The position numbers and the translations under genes are program-made. The notes under the pieces were generated by a model, which did not search any database, was not told where the DNA came from, and saw nothing but the letters and a program-made list of their open reading frames with translations. A stretch of 64,000 bases of DNA. Source: Pedococcus sp031456495 (GTDB lineage Bacteria; Actinomycetota; Actinomycetes; Actinomycetales; Dermatophilaceae). Below, one piece after another: positions 40,537 through 50,247 of this stretch. The stretch spans positions 558,001 to 622,000 of the forward strand of contig NZ_JAVDUW010000003.1 of the NCBI RefSeq assembly GCF_031456495.1, given 5' to 3'. The number at the start of each line of letters is the position of its first letter. Positions within the stretch are counted from its first letter, which is position 1.

Positions 40537-42191
40537 GCGCGGTGAGCCCAGTGGGCGAAGGACTCCTCGCCGTCACGCTGCGCGAGGAAGGTGCGGGCCA
40601 GGCGCTCGAGGTAGTCGGGCAGGTCGAGCGCGCGGACCTTGAGCGCACGGGTCTTGCGGGCCAGCTGCGGCTCGGTGCCGAGGCCACCGCCGAGGTGGAC
40701 CTGGAAGACCTCGACGAGGGTGCCGTCCTCGTCGGTCTGCACCATGCCCTTGAGGCCGACGTCGGCGACCTGGAAGCGGGCGCAGGAGTTCGGGCAGCCG
40801 TTGACGTGGATCGTGAAGGGCACGTCGAAGTCCGGGAGGCGGCGCTCCATCTCGGCGATGACGGTGTTCGCGCGGCCCTTGGTCTCGACGAGCGCCAGCT
40901 TGCAGAACTCGATGCCCGTGCAGGCCATGACGCCGCGGCGCCACTCGGAAGGGTCCGAGGGCAGCCCCAGGGCGTCCAGGCCCTCGGTGAGCGCAGCGAC
41001 CTCGGCCTGCGGCACGTCGAGGACGAGCAGCTTCTGGTGGGCGGTCAGCCGCACCCGGCCGGAGCCGTGGCGCTCGGCGAGGTCGGCGACGGCCTCGAGC
41101 GTGGTCCCGCTGACGCGACCGGCCAGCGGGGCGACTCCCACCCAGAAGCGACCGTCCTGCTGCGTGTGCACGCCGACGTGGTCGCGCCGGTGGGCGCTCG
41201 GGGCCTCGGGCGCCGGGCCGTCGACGAGCGCGCGACCCAGGTACTCCTGCTCGAGCACCTCACGGAACCGCTCGACACCCCAGTCGGCGACGAGGAATTT
41301 CAGCCGGGCGCGGTTGCGCAGCCGCCGGTAGCCGTGGTCGCGGAAGATCGAGACGACGCCCTTCCACACCTCGGGCACGTCGGCCAGCGGCACCCAGGCG
41401 CCGAGGCGCTGGGCGAACATCGGGTTGGTCGACAGGCCACCGCCGACCCACACGTCGAACCCGGGGCCGTGCTCGGGATGGACGACCCCGACGAAGGACA
41501 CGTCGTTGGCCTCGTGGGCGACGTCGAGGCTGGGGCTGCCCGAGATGGCGGTCTTGAACTTGCGCGGCAGGTTGGAGAACTCGGGGCTGCCGATGTACCG
41601 GCTGCGGATCTCCTCGACGGCCGGCGTCCCGTCCACCACCTCGTCGGCAGCGATCCCGGCCACCGGCGACCCGAGGATGACGCGGGGCGTGTCACCGCAG
41701 GCCTCGGCGGTCGTGAGCCCGACTGCCTCCAGCCGCTGCCAGATCTCCGGGACGTCCTCGACGCGGATCCAGTGCAGCTGGATGTTCTGGCGGTCGGTGA
41801 TGTCGGCGGTGTCGCGGGCGAACTCGCGGCTGATCCCCGCGACGGTGCGCAGCTGCTCGCCGGAGAGAGCACCGCCGTCGCTGCGGACCCGCAGCATGAA
41901 GTACTCGTCGTCGAGCTCGGCCGGGTCGAGGCTGGCCGTCTTGCCGCCGTCGATGCCCGGCTTGCGCTGGGTGTACAGGCCCCACCAGCGCATCCGCCCG
42001 CGCAGGTCCTCACCGGGGATGCTGGCGAAGCCCTCCTTGGCGTAGACCTGCTCGATCCGCGCCCGCACGTTGAGGCCGTCGTCGGCCTGCTTGAGCTCCT
42101 CGTTGGCGTTGAGCGGGGTGCGGTCGCCGTCGGCCCAAGCGCCGGTGGCCTTGCCGGCCTGCCGCCGGGGTCGGGTGGGGGTCTGCGTCAC
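40515..42191 (-). CDS. nirA: Ferredoxin-dependent assimilatory sulfite reductase
   Basis: The 558-aa enzyme reduces sulfite to sulfide with six electrons. Two ferredoxin-like half-domains surround siroheme/[4Fe-4S]: ACTGIEFCKLAL (C-x5-C, about 420) and NGCPNSCARFQVADVGL (C-x3-C, about 463), the four cluster ligands. ITDRQNIQLHWIRVEDVPEIWQRL is the conserved N-half substrate/siroheme region. GTG 42191 is preferred on promoter spacing; ATG 42236 would run through the operator. First gene of the operon. Confidence 0.93.
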   Translation of the reverse strand: MTQTPTRPRRQAGKATGAWADGDRTPLNANEELKQADDGLNVRARIEQVYAKEGFASIPGEDLRGRMRWWGLYTQRKPGIDGGKTASLDPAELDDEYFMLRVRSDGGALSGEQLRTVAGISREFARDTADITDRQNIQLHWIRVEDVPEIWQRLEAVGLTTAEACGDTPRVILGSPVAGIAADEVVDGTPAVEEIRSRYIGSPEFSNLPRKFKTAISGSPSLDVAHEANDVSFVGVVHPEHGPGFDVWVGGGLSTNPMFAQRLGAWVPLADVPEVWKGVVSIFRDHGYRRLRNRARLKFLVADWGVERFREVLEQEYLGRALVDGPAPEAPSAHRRDHVGVHTQQDGRFWVGVAPLAGRVSGTTLEAVADLAERHGSGRVRLTAHQKLLVLDVPQAEVAALTEGLDALGLPSDPSEWRRGVMACTGIEFCKLALVETKGRANTVIAEMERRLPDFDVPFTIHVNGCPNSCARFQVADVGLKGMVQTDEDGTLVEVFQVHLGGGLGTEPQLARKTRALKVRALDLPDYLERLARTFLAQRDGEESFAHWAHRADEDDLR

Positions 42192-42198
42192 CCGACCT

Positions 42199-42229
42199 AT
42201 TCTGCACCGTTCGTTATGGATCGCATAAC
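42199..42229 (-). promoter_or_regulatory. Promoter and candidate operator of the nirA-cys operon
   Basis: On the minus strand CAGAAT (42199-42204) ends 7 nt before the GTG. GTTATGGATCGCATAAC (42213-42229) is an inverted repeat, 6-bp arms with a 5-nt spacer, placed over the -35 region. A sulfur-responsive repressor is plausible but none is encoded nearby. Confidence 0.5.
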
Positions 42230-42378
42230 CGTCCATTATCCGACCGCAATTCCCACGGAGCCGGCAGGATTTGCAGCCGACCCGTCACTCCCCCGACTTC
42301 GTGCTCGTTCCGGACCGGTTTCGCCGGTCAGCAGGCCTCTGGAGGTCGCTCCCGGGCAAGAAGTCGGGGTGGCGGAGA

Positions 42379-43980
<1,602 letters not shown>

Positions 43981-44080
43981 GACGGGGCTCCTGACGTCGA
44001 CGGGCGCCATGGCTCTTCGCACGGCACAAGGGGGCGCCCTCCGCGAAGTTGCGTGGGCGCCGACTGAGGACTGAGATTCC

Positions 44081-44087
44081 TAGTCTA
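44081..44087. promoter_or_regulatory. Overlapping divergent -10 elements
   Basis: TAGTCTA reads TAGTCT on the plus strand (44081-44086, toward the metallopeptidase) and TAGACT on the minus strand (44087-44082, toward ABC-F). RNA polymerase cannot use both at once. The plus transcript would have a 40-nt leader with GGAGGA before ATG 44137; the minus leader would be about 95 nt. Confidence 0.45.
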
Positions 44088-44136
44088 GCGAGCGTGCGCC
44101 GGCACTGAGCACACGCCCACAGGCCGTGGAGGACCG

Positions 44137-45066
44137 ATGAGCTTCAACGACGACGTCAAACTCGACACCTCGCAGGTCGGGGGCGGCGGTGGCGGCGGCG
44201 CCCCCGGTGGCCTGGTGGTCGGCGGTGGGGTGGGCGGCATCATCCTGCTCATCATCATGCTGATCTTCGGCATCAACCCCGGCTCGGTGCCCAGCAGCCC
44301 CGGCTCGGGCAGCGACGGCGGCAGCGGGTCCGTGCAGCCCGGCGGCTCGACCGATCCCTCGCAGTTCTCCCAGTGCAAGACCGGCGCCGACGCCAACCGC
44401 AACGACACCTGCCGGGTCATCGCCACGGTGAACTCGGTCAACGCGTTCTGGAGCACCGAGCTCCCGCGCTACGGCCGCAACTACACGCCGGCCAAGACGA
44501 TCCTCTACAGCGGCTCGACGCAGTCCGCGTGCGGCACGGCCTCCAACCAGGTCGGGCCGTTCTACTGCCCTCTGGACAAGCAGGTCTACATCGACGCCAG
44601 CTTCTTCCAGATCCTGTCCGACCAGTTCGGCTCGAGCAGCGGCCCGCTGGCCCAGGAGTACGTCGTCGCGCACGAGTACGGCCACCACATCCAGGACATC
44701 CTCGGCCTGCTCGACCGCGCGCAGCAGGACCCCAAGGGCGCTCAGAGCGGTGGCGTGCGGGTGGAGCTCATGGCCGACTGCCTCGGCGGCGTCTGGGCCA
44801 ACCACGCCACCGAGACCAAGGGCGAGAGCACGAGCGGCGGCCAGGTGGCGTTCCTCAAGCCGCTCACCGAGCAGGACATCAAGGATGCGCTCTCCGCGGC
44901 CTCCTCGGTCGGCGACGACCGGATCCAGCAGAAGACGCAGGGCCAGGTGAGCCCCGAGACGTGGACGCACGGGTCGGCCGCCGCCCGGCAGAAGTGGTTC
45001 ACCACCGGCTACAGGTCCGGTGACCTCAACCAGTGCGACACCTTCAGCGTCGACAAGGTCGAGTGA
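44137..45066 (+). CDS. Neutral zinc metallopeptidase (YpfJ / KPN_02809 family)
   Basis: The 309-aa protein has a Gly-rich N-terminus, one membrane helix (about 27-47, VVGGGVGGIILLIIMLIFG) and an extracytoplasmic peptidase domain. HEYGHHIQDIL (about 179) is the HExxH zinc motif and RVELMADCLGGVWA supplies the third ligand Glu. The whole family shares the start MxFNDDVKLDTSQV. Its substrate is unknown. GGAGGA precedes the ATG. Confidence 0.92.
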   Translation: MSFNDDVKLDTSQVGGGGGGGAPGGLVVGGGVGGIILLIIMLIFGINPGSVPSSPGSGSDGGSGSVQPGGSTDPSQFSQCKTGADANRNDTCRVIATVNSVNAFWSTELPRYGRNYTPAKTILYSGSTQSACGTASNQVGPFYCPLDKQVYIDASFFQILSDQFGSSSGPLAQEYVVAHEYGHHIQDILGLLDRAQQDPKGAQSGGVRVELMADCLGGVWANHATETKGESTSGGQVAFLKPLTEQDIKDALSAASSVGDDRIQQKTQGQVSPETWTHGSAAARQKWFTTGYRSGDLNQCDTFSVDKVE

Positions 45067-45085
45067 GGCCGCCTGGCCCCGGTCT

Positions 45086-45157
45086 CAGCCGGCGGCCGGG
45101 CCGCGGTGTCAGCCGGTGGCTGGGCCGCGGTGTCAACCGGCGGCTGGGCCGTCCTCG
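45086..45157. repeat. 24-bp tandem repeat, about 2.6 copies
   Basis: Units at 45086-45109, 45110-45133 and 45134-45157 (last partial) read CAGCCGGYGGCYGGGCCGCGG-like. They lie between the convergent metallopeptidase and acVLRF1 genes; the third unit holds the acVLRF1 3' end. Confidence 0.7.
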
Positions 45158-45702
45158 ACGGTGACGCGGACGGCCCGGCCCCGCCGCAGGGCGTCCTCGA
45201 GCACCGACCGCCGCGGGTCGGGCAGGTCGTAGAGCTCGCGGCGCGGCAGCCCGTCCAGAGGAGCCAGGCGCGGGTCGGCCAGCACGTCACGCACGAGGGC
45301 CTTGTCGCCCCCGACGACGAGCCCCGTGGGCGCGGCCGCGTCGGACCCGCCTCCCTGTGCCCGGGGCACGAGCAGGCGCACGGCATGGTCCGCGACGGCA
45401 CGCACGAGCTCGTCCGCCTGGTTCCCCCGGCGGCGGGCGAACCGCTGCTGGGACCACCCGCCGGCCGCCGTGCGCGACTGGACGTGCCGGGTCCCCACCT
45501 TCGACGCGGCGTATGCCGCGCCCTCGGCCAGCCCCACGGCATACCCGCCGCGGCGCACGAGGACCACGGCGAGCGGCGCGTGGTCGAACCGCTCGGTCCC
45601 GACCACCCGCTGGGGTGCGTCGGGACCGGGGTTGTTGGCGGCGAACCGCTCCAGCCAGCCCTCGAACCGCTCGGGGTCCACCTCGACGACGCGAGTGCTC
45701 AC
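45133..45702 (-). CDS. acVLRF1 family peptidyl-tRNA hydrolase
   Basis: The 189-aa protein has YAASKVGTRHVQSRTAAGGWSQQRFARRRGNQ (about 65-97), the Vms1-like release-factor fold with GGxSQ-R catalytic Gln region that defines actinobacterial acVLRF1. It would release stalled nascent chains from peptidyl-tRNA on split 50S subunits (ribosome quality control). It is 22 nt after sufT on the same strand, so may be the last gene of the suf operon. The C-terminus EDGPAAG lies in a 24-bp repeat unit. Confidence 0.88.
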   Translation of the reverse strand: MSTRVVEVDPERFEGWLERFAANNPGPDAPQRVVGTERFDHAPLAVVLVRRGGYAVGLAEGAAYAASKVGTRHVQSRTAAGGWSQQRFARRRGNQADELVRAVADHAVRLLVPRAQGGGSDAAAPTGLVVGGDKALVRDVLADPRLAPLDGLPRRELYDLPDPRRSVLEDALRRGRAVRVTVEDGPAAG

Positions 45703-45724
45703 CGAGCGGCCCGCAGTCGGCAGG

Positions 45725-46054
45725 TCAGAGGTTGAAGCCGAGCGCGCGCAGCTGCTCGCGGCCGTCGTCGGTGATCTTGTCCGGGCCCCACGGCGGCATC
45801 CAGACCCAGTTGATCCGGTGCGTCGCGACGAGTCCCTCGAGCGCCTGGGCGGTCTGGTCCTCGATGACGTCGGTGAGCGGGCAGGCCGCCGACGTGAGCG
45901 TCATGTCGAGGACGGCGTGGTTCTGCGCGTCGACGGTGATGCCGTACACGAGGCCGAGGTCGACGACGTTGATCCCGAGCTCGGGGTCGACGACGTCGCG
46001 CATGGCCTCCTCGACGTCCGCGACGTTCGGCTGGGTGGTCGTGGTCTCGCTCAT
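45725..46054 (-). CDS. sufT: SufT / DUF59 (PaaD-like) Fe-S assembly factor
   Basis: The 109-aa MIP18-type protein has VEEAMRDVVDPELGINVVDLGLVYGI and LTSAACPLTDVIEDQ with the single conserved Cys. In actinobacteria it is the last suf gene and helps deliver clusters to target proteins. The ATG overlaps the sufU stop (ATGA). The hydrophobic end WVWMPPWGPDKITDDGREQLRALGFNL is typical. Confidence 0.92.
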   Translation of the reverse strand: MSETTTTQPNVADVEEAMRDVVDPELGINVVDLGLVYGITVDAQNHAVLDMTLTSAACPLTDVIEDQTAQALEGLVATHRINWVWMPPWGPDKITDDGREQLRALGFNL

Positions 46055-46542
46055 CGTCCTACCTTGTCCTCGTCCTTCTGGCTGCGGCTCGTGACCGCGG
46101 TGGTGTCGGTCCCTGCCTGGTGCAACGCGTCGGTGAGGGCCATCCATCCCAGCAGAGCACACTTGACGCGCGCGGGGTACTTCGAGACGCCGGCGAACGC
46201 GACGCCGTCACCGACCACGTCCTCGTCCCCGGGGTCCTGCCCCTTCGACGTCAGCATCCTGCGCATGGCCTCGTGGGTCGCCATGGCCTCGGCGACCGTG
46301 TGCCCGATGACCTCGTCGGTGAGCACGCTCGTCGACGCGGTCGAGATCGAGCAGCCCAGGGCGTCGTAGGACACGTCGCGGATCACTGCGTCGGCGCCCT
46401 CGCCCTCGACCTGGACGCGCAGGGTCACCTCGTCGCCGCAGGTCGGGTTGACGTGGTGCACCTCGGCGCCGAAAGGCTCGCGCAGCCCGGCGTGGTGCGG
46501 GCGCTTGGAGTGCTCGAGGATGAGCTCCTGGTAGAGGTCCAC
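46051..46542 (-). CDS. sufU: SufU: Fe-S scaffold / sulfurtransferase
   Basis: The 163-aa protein is NifU-N like: YQELILEHSKRPHHAGLREPFGAEVHHVNPTCGDEVTLRV (first Cys, Asp), SYDALGCSISTASTSVLTD (second Cys) and ARVKCALLGWMAL (third Cys). In Gram-positive bacteria it takes persulfide from SufS with a zinc ion. The GTG lies 1 nt after the sufS stop, so both are coupled. Confidence 0.94.
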   Translation of the reverse strand: MDLYQELILEHSKRPHHAGLREPFGAEVHHVNPTCGDEVTLRVQVEGEGADAVIRDVSYDALGCSISTASTSVLTDEVIGHTVAEAMATHEAMRRMLTSKGQDPGDEDVVGDGVAFAGVSKYPARVKCALLGWMALTDALHQAGTDTTAVTSRSQKDEDKVGR

Positions 46543-46543
46543 G

Positions 46544-47839
46544 TCAGACCGCCACCCCGAAGACGTCGGGCACCCGGTCGAGCGCGTCGAGCATGGCGTC
46601 GACCTCCGCCGGGGTCGTGTATGCCGCGAGCGAGGCGCGCGTGCTCGCGGTGACGCCCATCCGGCGGTGCAGCGGCCACGCGCAGTGGTGACCGACGCGG
46701 ACCGCGACACCCTGGTCGTCGAGCACCTGCCCGACGTCGTGGGCATGGACGCCCTGCACGTCGAAGGCGACGGCACCGACCCGGTCGACGGCCTCCGCGG
46801 GTCCGACGACGCGCACCCATGGGCGCTCCGCCAGGCCGGCGAGGAGCCGCTCCGTGAGCGCGTGCTCGTGGGCGGCGATGCGGTCCATGCCGAGCTCGCC
46901 GAGGTAGTCGATGGCGGCGCCGAGGCCGACGGCCTGCGCGGCATTGGGCGACCCGGCCTCGAACCGCTGCGGCGGTGCCGCGTAGGTCGAGCCCTCCATC
47001 CGGACGGTCTCGATCATCGAGCCGCCCGTGATGAACGGCGGCATCGCGTGCAGCAGCTCGCTGCGACCCCAGAGCACACCGACCCCGGTGGGGCCGAACA
47101 TCTTGTGGCCCGAGAAGGCCGCGAAGTCGACGCCGAGGTCGGCCACGTCGAGCGCGACGTGAGGAGCCGACTGGCAGGCGTCGAGCACCGTGAGGGCGCC
47201 GACGCCGCGGGCCGCGTCGACCAGCCGGCGCACCGGGTTGATGGTGCCCAGGACGTTGCTGACGTGGGTGAAGGCGAAGACCTTGGTCCGCTCCGTGAGC
47301 AGCTCCCCCAGCGCCGGGCCGTGGCGCCCGTCGAGGTCGAGGCGGCCCTCGTCCGTGACGCCGACCCAGCGCAGGGTGGCGCCGGTGCGACGGCAGAGCT
47401 CCTGCCACGGCACGAGGTTGGCGTGGTGCTCCATCTCGGTCACCAGCACCTCGTCGCCCTCGCCGAGCGTGAGGCGCGGGTCCTTGGCCTGGCCGGCCAC
47501 CGTGCCCGAGAAGGCGTACGCGACGAGGTTGAGGCCCTCGGTGGCGTTCTTGGTGAACACCACCTCGTCCTGCTCCCCGCCGACGAAGCGGGCGACCGTC
47601 GCCCGGGCGCCCTCGTAGGCGTCGGTGGCCTCCTCGCTGAGCTGGTGCGCCCCGCGGTGCACCGCGGCGTTGACGTGCTCGTTGAACGCGCGCTCGGCGT
47701 CCAGGGCCCCGGCATACCGCTGCGAGGTGGCACCGGAGTCGAGGTAGACCAGCGGCTTCCCGTCGCGCACGGTGCGCGACAGGATCGGGAAGCCGGCCCG
47801 GATGCGGGCCAGCTCCTCGTCACCGAAGGGGGTGCTCAT
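46544..47839 (-). CDS. sufS: Cysteine desulfurase SufS
   Basis: The 431-aa PLP enzyme releases sulfur from cysteine. FAAFSGHKMFGPTGVGVLWG holds the PLP lysine, and GVAVRVGHHCAWPLHRRMGV carries the active-site Cys that forms the persulfide. FNEHVNAAVHRGAHQLSEEATDAYEGAR is the N-terminal signature of the group II enzymes. It is 45 nt after sufC, which suggests its own ribosome site. Confidence 0.95.
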   Translation of the reverse strand: MSTPFGDEELARIRAGFPILSRTVRDGKPLVYLDSGATSQRYAGALDAERAFNEHVNAAVHRGAHQLSEEATDAYEGARATVARFVGGEQDEVVFTKNATEGLNLVAYAFSGTVAGQAKDPRLTLGEGDEVLVTEMEHHANLVPWQELCRRTGATLRWVGVTDEGRLDLDGRHGPALGELLTERTKVFAFTHVSNVLGTINPVRRLVDAARGVGALTVLDACQSAPHVALDVADLGVDFAAFSGHKMFGPTGVGVLWGRSELLHAMPPFITGGSMIETVRMEGSTYAAPPQRFEAGSPNAAQAVGLGAAIDYLGELGMDRIAAHEHALTERLLAGLAERPWVRVVGPAEAVDRVGAVAFDVQGVHAHDVGQVLDDQGVAVRVGHHCAWPLHRRMGVTASTRASLAAYTTPAEVDAMLDALDRVPDVFGVAV

Positions 47840-47884
47840 GCGGTCGCTCTCGTCAGGTGGGTCGCTGGTGGGGCGGATGCTCGC

Positions 47885-48646
47885 TCAGGCCTTGGCCGCG
47901 GCGACGTAGCGGTCGTAGCCCTCGGCCTCGAGGCGGTCGGCCAGCTCGGGACCACCCTCCTCGACGACCTTGCCGTCGACGAACACGTGCACGAAGTCGG
48001 GCTTGATGTAGCGCAGGATCCGCGTGTAGTGCGTGATGAGCAGGACGCCGACCTCGGTCGACTCCTTGGCCCGGTTGACGCCCTCGGAGACGATGCGCAG
48101 CGCGTCGACGTCGAGGCCGGAGTCGGTCTCGTCGAGGACGGCGATCTTCGGCTTGAGCAGCTCCATCTGGAGGATCTCGTGGCGCTTCTTCTCGCCACCG
48201 GAGAAGCCCTCGTTGACGTTGCGCTCGGCGAACGCCTCGTCCATGCGCAGGTTGGCCATGGCGCCCTTGACGTCCTTGACCCAGGTGCGCAGCTTGGGGG
48301 CCTCGCCGTCGACCGCGGTCTTTGCGGTGCGCAGGAAGTTGGAGACCGTGACGCCCGGGACCTCGACGGGGTACTGCATCGCCAGGAACAGGCCCGCGCG
48401 GGCGCGCTCGTCGACGCTCATCGCGAGGACGTCCTCGCCGTCGAGGGTGACGGTGCCGCCGGTGACGGTGTACTTGGGGTGACCGGCGATGGAGTACGCC
48501 AGGGTCGACTTGCCCGAGCCGTTGGGGCCCATGATCGCGTGGGTCTGCCCCGACGTCACCGTCAGGTCGACGCCGCGGAGGATCTCCTTGGTGCCGTTCT
48601 CGGTCTCGACCGTGACCTGCAGGTTGCGGATCTCAAGAGTGGACAT
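47885..48646 (-). CDS. sufC: SufC ATPase of the Fe-S assembly complex
   Basis: The 253-aa ABC-type ATPase has Walker A AIMGPNGSGKSTLAYSIAGHP, signature NEGFSGGEKKRHEILQMEL, Walker B IAVLDETDSGLDVDALRIV and LLITHYTRILRYI, all SufC hallmarks. It forms SufBC2D with SufB and SufD and drives cluster assembly. It has GAGGAA before the ATG. Confidence 0.96.
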   Translation of the reverse strand: MSTLEIRNLQVTVETENGTKEILRGVDLTVTSGQTHAIMGPNGSGKSTLAYSIAGHPKYTVTGGTVTLDGEDVLAMSVDERARAGLFLAMQYPVEVPGVTVSNFLRTAKTAVDGEAPKLRTWVKDVKGAMANLRMDEAFAERNVNEGFSGGEKKRHEILQMELLKPKIAVLDETDSGLDVDALRIVSEGVNRAKESTEVGVLLITHYTRILRYIKPDFVHVFVDGKVVEEGGPELADRLEAEGYDRYVAAAKA

Positions 48647-48679
48647 GCGGTGTGTTCCTCGTTCTTCTTCTCGGGAGGC

Positions 48680-49039
48680 TCAGGCGTTCAGGGGGGTCGT
48701 GCCGACGAAGACCTCGTCGCCCTCGACCTTGACGGGGTAGACGTTCACCGGGACCGTCGCGGGCGGGCCCGAGGGCCTCCCGGTGCGGACGTCGAAGCGC
48801 GAGCCGTGCAGCCAGCACTCGAGCGTGTGGTCGTCGAGCTCGCCCTCGGAGAGCGAGACGTTGGCGTGGCTGCAGGTGTCGTCGAGCGCGTAGACCTCTC
48901 CGGAGCGGGTGCGCACGATCGCCATGAGCTGGCCGTAGACGTCGGCCGCCGCCGCGCCGACGGCGGGCAGCTCGTCGACCCGGCAGACCCGCACGAAGTC
49001 GACGTCGTCGGACTCGGTCACCTCGGCGGCGCTGCTCAC
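48680..49039 (-). CDS. Rieske [2Fe-2S] ferredoxin of the suf operon
   Basis: The 119-aa protein has the Rieske motifs CSHANVSLSEGELDDHTLECWLHGSRFD (C-x-H ... C-x2-H). It occurs between sufD and sufC in many actinobacteria and was annotated as a dioxygenase ferredoxin subunit. It may supply electrons for cluster building. GTG overlaps the sufD stop (GTGA). Confidence 0.9.
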   Translation of the reverse strand: MSSAAEVTESDDVDFVRVCRVDELPAVGAAAADVYGQLMAIVRTRSGEVYALDDTCSHANVSLSEGELDDHTLECWLHGSRFDVRTGRPSGPPATVPVNVYPVKVEGDEVFVGTTPLNA

Positions 49040-50247
49040 GCGGAAACCTCGGCGGACGGGTTGTCGGTCACCGAGGGGCGCTCGGTGCCGGCGAGCTCGG
49101 CGTCGATGACCTGCATGAGGTGGTCGGACACCTCCGGCACACCGATCCGGGCCACGATGCTGGCGAAGAAGCCCCGCACCACGAGCCGTCGGGCGACGTC
49201 CTCGGGGATGCCGCGGGCCTGCAGGTAGAACAGCTGCTCGTCGTCGAAGCGGCCGGTCGCCGACGCGTGGCCGGCCCCGACGATCTCACCGGTCTCGATC
49301 TCGAGGTTCGGGACCGAGTCGGCCCGCGCCCCCTCGGTCAGGACGAGGTTGCGGTTGAGCTCGTAGGTGTCGGTGCCCTCGGCGCTGGCGCGGATGAGGA
49401 CGTCGCCGACCCAGACGGTGTGGGCGGTCTCGCCCTGCAGCGCGCCCTTGTACTCGACGTTGGAGTGGCAGTGCGGCGCCTCGTGGTCGACGAAGAGCCG
49501 GTGCTCCTGGTGCTGGCCGGCGTCGGCGAAGTAGACGCCGAGGCCCTCGAAGGACCCGCCCGGCCCGGCGTACCGGGCGTTGGTGGAGACACGCACGATC
49601 CTGCCGCCGAGGGTGACGACGATGTGCCGCAGCCGCGCGTCGCGCCCGATGAGCGCGTCGTTCTGCGTGACGTGCAAGGTGTCGTCGTCCCACTCCTGGA
49701 CGGTGACGAACGTGAGGTCCGCCCCGTCGCCGACCTTGATCTCGACGGCGGCGCCGCACTCCGCGGACCCGCGGTGGGTGAGCACCACGGTCGCCTTCGA
49801 GTGGTGGCCGGCCTCGACGACCAGGTGGCCGTTGACCCGGGCCAGTTCGCGCGCCTCGACGGTGATGCGCACCGGCTCGGTCAGCTCGGCCTCGGCCGGG
49901 ATGCTGACGCGGGTGGCCTTGGGCTCACCGGCCCAGGCGATCGCGGCGGCGCGGTCGGCGGGGACCAGGACGCCGGTGGACCGCGGCTCGACCCGGTCGG
50001 TCGTGACGCCCTCGGGCGCCTGGACGTCGAGCGAGATCTTGTCGACCTCGGTCGCGCCCGGCTGGAACAGCGAGGACAGGCGGTCGACCGGGGTGAACCG
50101 CCACTCCTCCTCGCGACCACCCGGGACGGCGAAGTCGTCGACCTCGTAGGACGTCTTGCGCTCGGCCCGCGACTGGTCGGGCACGAACGCCTCGGCGGAG
50201 TCGGTGTGGGCCCCTGCGGCGGGGTTCTTCTGGGCCAGCAGGCTCAA
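49036..50247 (-). CDS. sufD: SufD, Fe-S assembly scaffold partner
   Basis: The 403-aa beta-helix protein partners SufB. VPGGREEEWRFTPVDRLSSLFQ near the N-terminus, EWDDDTLHVTQNDALIGRDARLRHIVVTLGG in the centre, and HCHSNVEYKGAL, GAGHASATGRFDDEQLFYLQARGI at the C-half are diagnostic. The start is most probably TTG 50247: AAGGAG lies 7 nt ahead and TTGA overlaps the sufB stop. No ATG or GTG lies close by in frame. Confidence 0.93.
   Translation of the reverse strand: MSLLAQKNPAAGAHTDSAEAFVPDQSRAERKTSYEVDDFAVPGGREEEWRFTPVDRLSSLFQPGATEVDKISLDVQAPEGVTTDRVEPRSTGVLVPADRAAAIAWAGEPKATRVSIPAEAELTEPVRITVEARELARVNGHLVVEAGHHSKATVVLTHRGSAECGAAVEIKVGDGADLTFVTVQEWDDDTLHVTQNDALIGRDARLRHIVVTLGGRIVRVSTNARYAGPGGSFEGLGVYFADAGQHQEHRLFVDHEAPHCHSNVEYKGALQGETAHTVWVGDVLIRASAEGTDTYELNRNLVLTEGARADSVPNLEIETGEIVGAGHASATGRFDDEQLFYLQARGIPEDVARRLVVRGFFASIVARIGVPEVSDHLMQVIDAELAGTERPSVTDNPSAEVSA

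Noticed and set aside
45086..45157. Short CRISPR-like array
   Set aside because: The units are adjacent 24-bp tandem repeats without spacers, and no cas genes are present.
46667..49228. An 853-codon plus-strand frame across sufS, sufC and the Rieske gene
   Set aside because: It runs antisense to three well-supported suf genes and has shadow composition (Asp/Val/Gly/His/Arg-rich) without motifs.
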